Below are positions 6,570 to 7,617 of a DNA stretch of 7,617 nucleotides, piece by piece. Numbering within the stretch: position 1 is the stretch's first letter; each line of letters starts with the position of its first letter. The notes under the pieces are model-generated. The model ran no database searches and had not been told where the DNA came from. It saw only the letters and a program-made list of their open reading frames with translations. The translations under genes and the position numbers were made by a program. Origin of the DNA: Tannerella sp. (lineage in GTDB: Bacteria; Bacteroidota; Bacteroidia; Bacteroidales; Tannerellaceae); NCBI GenBank assembly GCA_031267485.1, contig JAIRYY010000145.1, positions 1 through 7,617 of the forward strand. Direction: 5' to 3'.

Positions 6570-7249
6570 ACGTTGCTGATGTTGAACCGGTAACCGTAGC
6601 CGGACTTGTTGGAAATCAGCGGGGCATATTCCTGCAGCTTCCTGCGCAGGCGCGTGATGTGCACGTCGACCGTTCGCTCGGTGATGTAGGGCGTCTTTTC
6701 CCAGATGCGATTGATGAGTTCTTCGCGCGAATAGATGTGATCCTGATTTTTGGCCAGGAAGGCAAGGACTTCAAATTCGGTTTTTGTGACGCCCGCGCTC
6801 TTTCCGGCAACCGTCACCTCCTTTATGTCGAAGTCGATGACGAGATTCCGGAAAACGAATCTGTTTGTCTGCGCCGGCGCCGTCCGCCGGCGTTTCAGTA
6901 TGGCTTTCACCCGCGCCGAGACCTCCTTCAGCGAAAAAGGCTTGGAGATGTAATCGTCGCCCCCGACGGAGAAACCCGTCAGCATGTCATTTTCCGTGTT
7001 TCTGGCCGTGAGGAAGATGATCGGTATCCCGTTGTCCATGCTCCGCAGCGTCCGGGCCAGCTGATAGCCCGACATTCCGCCCATCATGATGTCCAGCAGA
7101 ATCAGCGAGAAGTCGGAGGATAGTTTTTCCAGCGCTTCCTCCGCCGAATGTGCCGGAACGGTTTCATACCCTTCGCCTGTCAGGTTGTACGAAAGGATCT
7201 CGCAGATGTTCGGGTCGTCGTCAACAATAAGTATTTTCTCTCTTTCCAT
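6566..7249 (-). CDS. OmpR/PhoB family response regulator
   Basis: This 227-residue regulator is the usual size for the family. The receiver domain (about 4-120) starts EKILIVDDDP, with acidic residues D10/D11, phosphoacceptor D53 in LILLDIMM, T81 in FLTARN and K103 in SKPF. The winged-helix DNA-binding domain (about 131-224) has FEVLAFLAKN, YSREELINRIW, the recognition helix region ERTVDVHITRLRRKL and the closing SGYGYRFN. The ATG at 7249 is chosen because the receiver begins right after it; a longer frame from TTG at 7303 would start inside the predicted -7 promoter element. It is first in the operon and overlaps the kinase start by four bases (ATGA). It presumably works as a dimer on direct repeats and may control its own operon through the 11-bp-spaced repeat at 7367-7388. 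Confidence 0.95.
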   Translation of the reverse strand: MEREKILIVDDDPNICEILSYNLTGEGYETVPAHSAEEALEKLSSDFSLILLDIMMGGMSGYQLARTLRSMDNGIPIIFLTARNTENDMLTGFSVGGDDYISKPFSLKEVSARVKAILKRRRTAPAQTNRFVFRNLVIDFDIKEVTVAGKSAGVTKTEFEVLAFLAKNQDHIYSREELINRIWEKTPYITERTVDVHITRLRRKLQEYAPLISNKSGYGYRFNISNV

Positions 7250-7300
7250 CTTTATCAAACAGTGTACGGCGGGGTTTGGATGCCGTTTCCGAATTTTCCG

Positions 7301-7333
7301 CAAATATAAAAAAATATTTGTTTCCGCCGCAAA
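7301..7333 (-). promoter_or_regulatory. Predicted Bacteroidetes-type promoter of the response regulator operon
   Basis: Read on the minus strand, TATATTTG (7308 to 7301) matches the -7 consensus TAnnTTTG exactly. TTTG (7333 to 7330) matches the -33 element, with a 21-base spacer, close to the usual ~19-20. Transcription would start near 7295, giving a leader of about 45 bases. A second exact -7 match, TATCTTTG (7337 to 7330), overlaps the -33 box but has no TTTG at suitable distance. This is a consensus match only. Confidence 0.45.
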
Positions 7334-7366
7334 GATAGGACAGAATACTTACAGTTTTCCTGCTGT

Positions 7367-7388
7367 TTTGTTACGGTTCTGTTAAGAT
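7367..7388. promoter_or_regulatory. 11-bp-spaced direct repeat, candidate OmpR/PhoB-type operator
   Basis: TTTGTTACGGT (7367-7377) is followed directly by TCTGTTAAGAT (7378-7388), agreeing at 8 of 11 positions with TGTTA conserved. OmpR/PhoB regulators bind tandem half-sites about 11 bp apart, one helical turn, so spacing and position (about 34 bp upstream of the predicted -33 box) suit activation or autoregulation by the adjacent regulator. Binding is inferred. Confidence 0.35.
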
Positions 7389-7617
7389 TTGCCGTCCGTG
7401 CCGAAAATATGAAACTCACCCCGGGCTGCTTCCCCGGGTGCATCCCAAATTGTCGCACTTTATTTGTCCCCTTCGAAGGAGAGCCTCCTTCCCATGCGAG
7501 CAGTGTATATTCGTCACTGTAAGTTTTTATTTCTGAAGAACAAATGAATTTTTTTTTGAAGATGAGGGCAAAATCAACCGGAAAATGATTTGCACTTCAG
7601 TGCGAAAGGCAAAATCA

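Larger units (their letters stand above)
7250..7617. other. Intergenic region upstream of the two-component operon, no credible gene
   Basis: These 368 bases contain no open frame that looks like protein. They are more AT-rich than the flanking genes, especially 7301-7320 and 7540-7617. Besides the promoter and operator candidates, there are small hairpins. CACCC/GGGTG extends with GGG/CCC past a one-base bulge (7417-7440). GAAGGAG/CTCCTTC is perfect with a 3-base loop (7475-7491). CAGTG/CACTG (7501-7519) is followed by a T-rich stretch. GCAC/GTGC lies at 7592-7603. GGCAAAATCA occurs twice, at 7567-7576 and 7608-7617. The next gene lies beyond the window. Confidence 0.6.

Noticed and set aside
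4716..6593. 625-residue open frame on the plus strand, longer than the kinase it overlaps
   Set aside because: The minus-strand kinase has all histidine kinase motifs and overlaps the regulator by ATGA. The plus frame has no recognisable domain and runs through the kinase terminator; it is an antisense artefact of codon bias.
7255..7458. 67-residue minus-strand frame upstream of the response regulator
   Set aside because: It starts at a non-ATG codon, spans the predicted promoter and operator, and resembles no protein family I know.
7545..7587. 14-codon plus-strand frame starting ATG 7545
   Set aside because: Too short, composed of a T run and Lys codons, with no supporting context.

Overview
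The window looks like chromosomal DNA of a GC-rich member of the Bacteroidota, most likely Bacteroidales. This rests on three things. The Rpn-type nuclease tail, the secreted family 2 glycosidase and the PhoB/PhoR-like pair all resemble Bacteroidales proteins. Starts lack clear Shine-Dalgarno sequences. Matches to the Bacteroidetes promoter consensus (TTTG / TAnnTTTG) precede the regulatory operon. The genus cannot be named from the sequence alone.

Left part (1-4491, + strand). The window opens inside the 3' end of an Rpn family recombination-promoting nuclease / PD-(D/E)XK transposase-like gene. Its C-terminal tail is built on a 12-bp (four-residue) tandem repeat and is followed at once by a terminator-like hairpin. 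Next is a complete 965-residue secreted GH2 glycosidase with the CsxA/beta-mannosidase-type layout and both catalytic glutamates visible. Sixteen bases later comes an HI0933/YhiN/BaiN family flavoprotein, probably in the same transcription unit.

Middle (4492-4826). This convergent intergenic region holds three structured elements. A perfect 16-bp-arm hairpin overlaps the flavoprotein stop codon. A 121-bp imperfect palindrome belongs to the widespread CATTGCGAGG...GAAGCAATCC type of dispersed repeat. An intrinsic terminator serves the leftward operon. I see nothing convincing in 4685-4783.

Right part (4827-7249, - strand). A response regulator and a membrane histidine kinase are transcribed leftward with an ATGA overlap, a classic two-component operon. 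The upstream region (7250-7617) has no credible gene. It carries Bacteroidetes-type promoter matches, an 11-bp-phased direct repeat suited to an OmpR/PhoB dimer, several small hairpins and a direct repeat at the window edge. No target genes of the two-component system are identifiable here.

The most interesting feature is the Rpn tail. Rpn proteins have been reported as gene-within-gene toxin-antitoxin phage-defence systems, in which the C-terminal domain is made separately and carries four-residue repeats of variable number. This tail has such repeats and in-frame alternative start codons, but the catalytic half lies outside the window.
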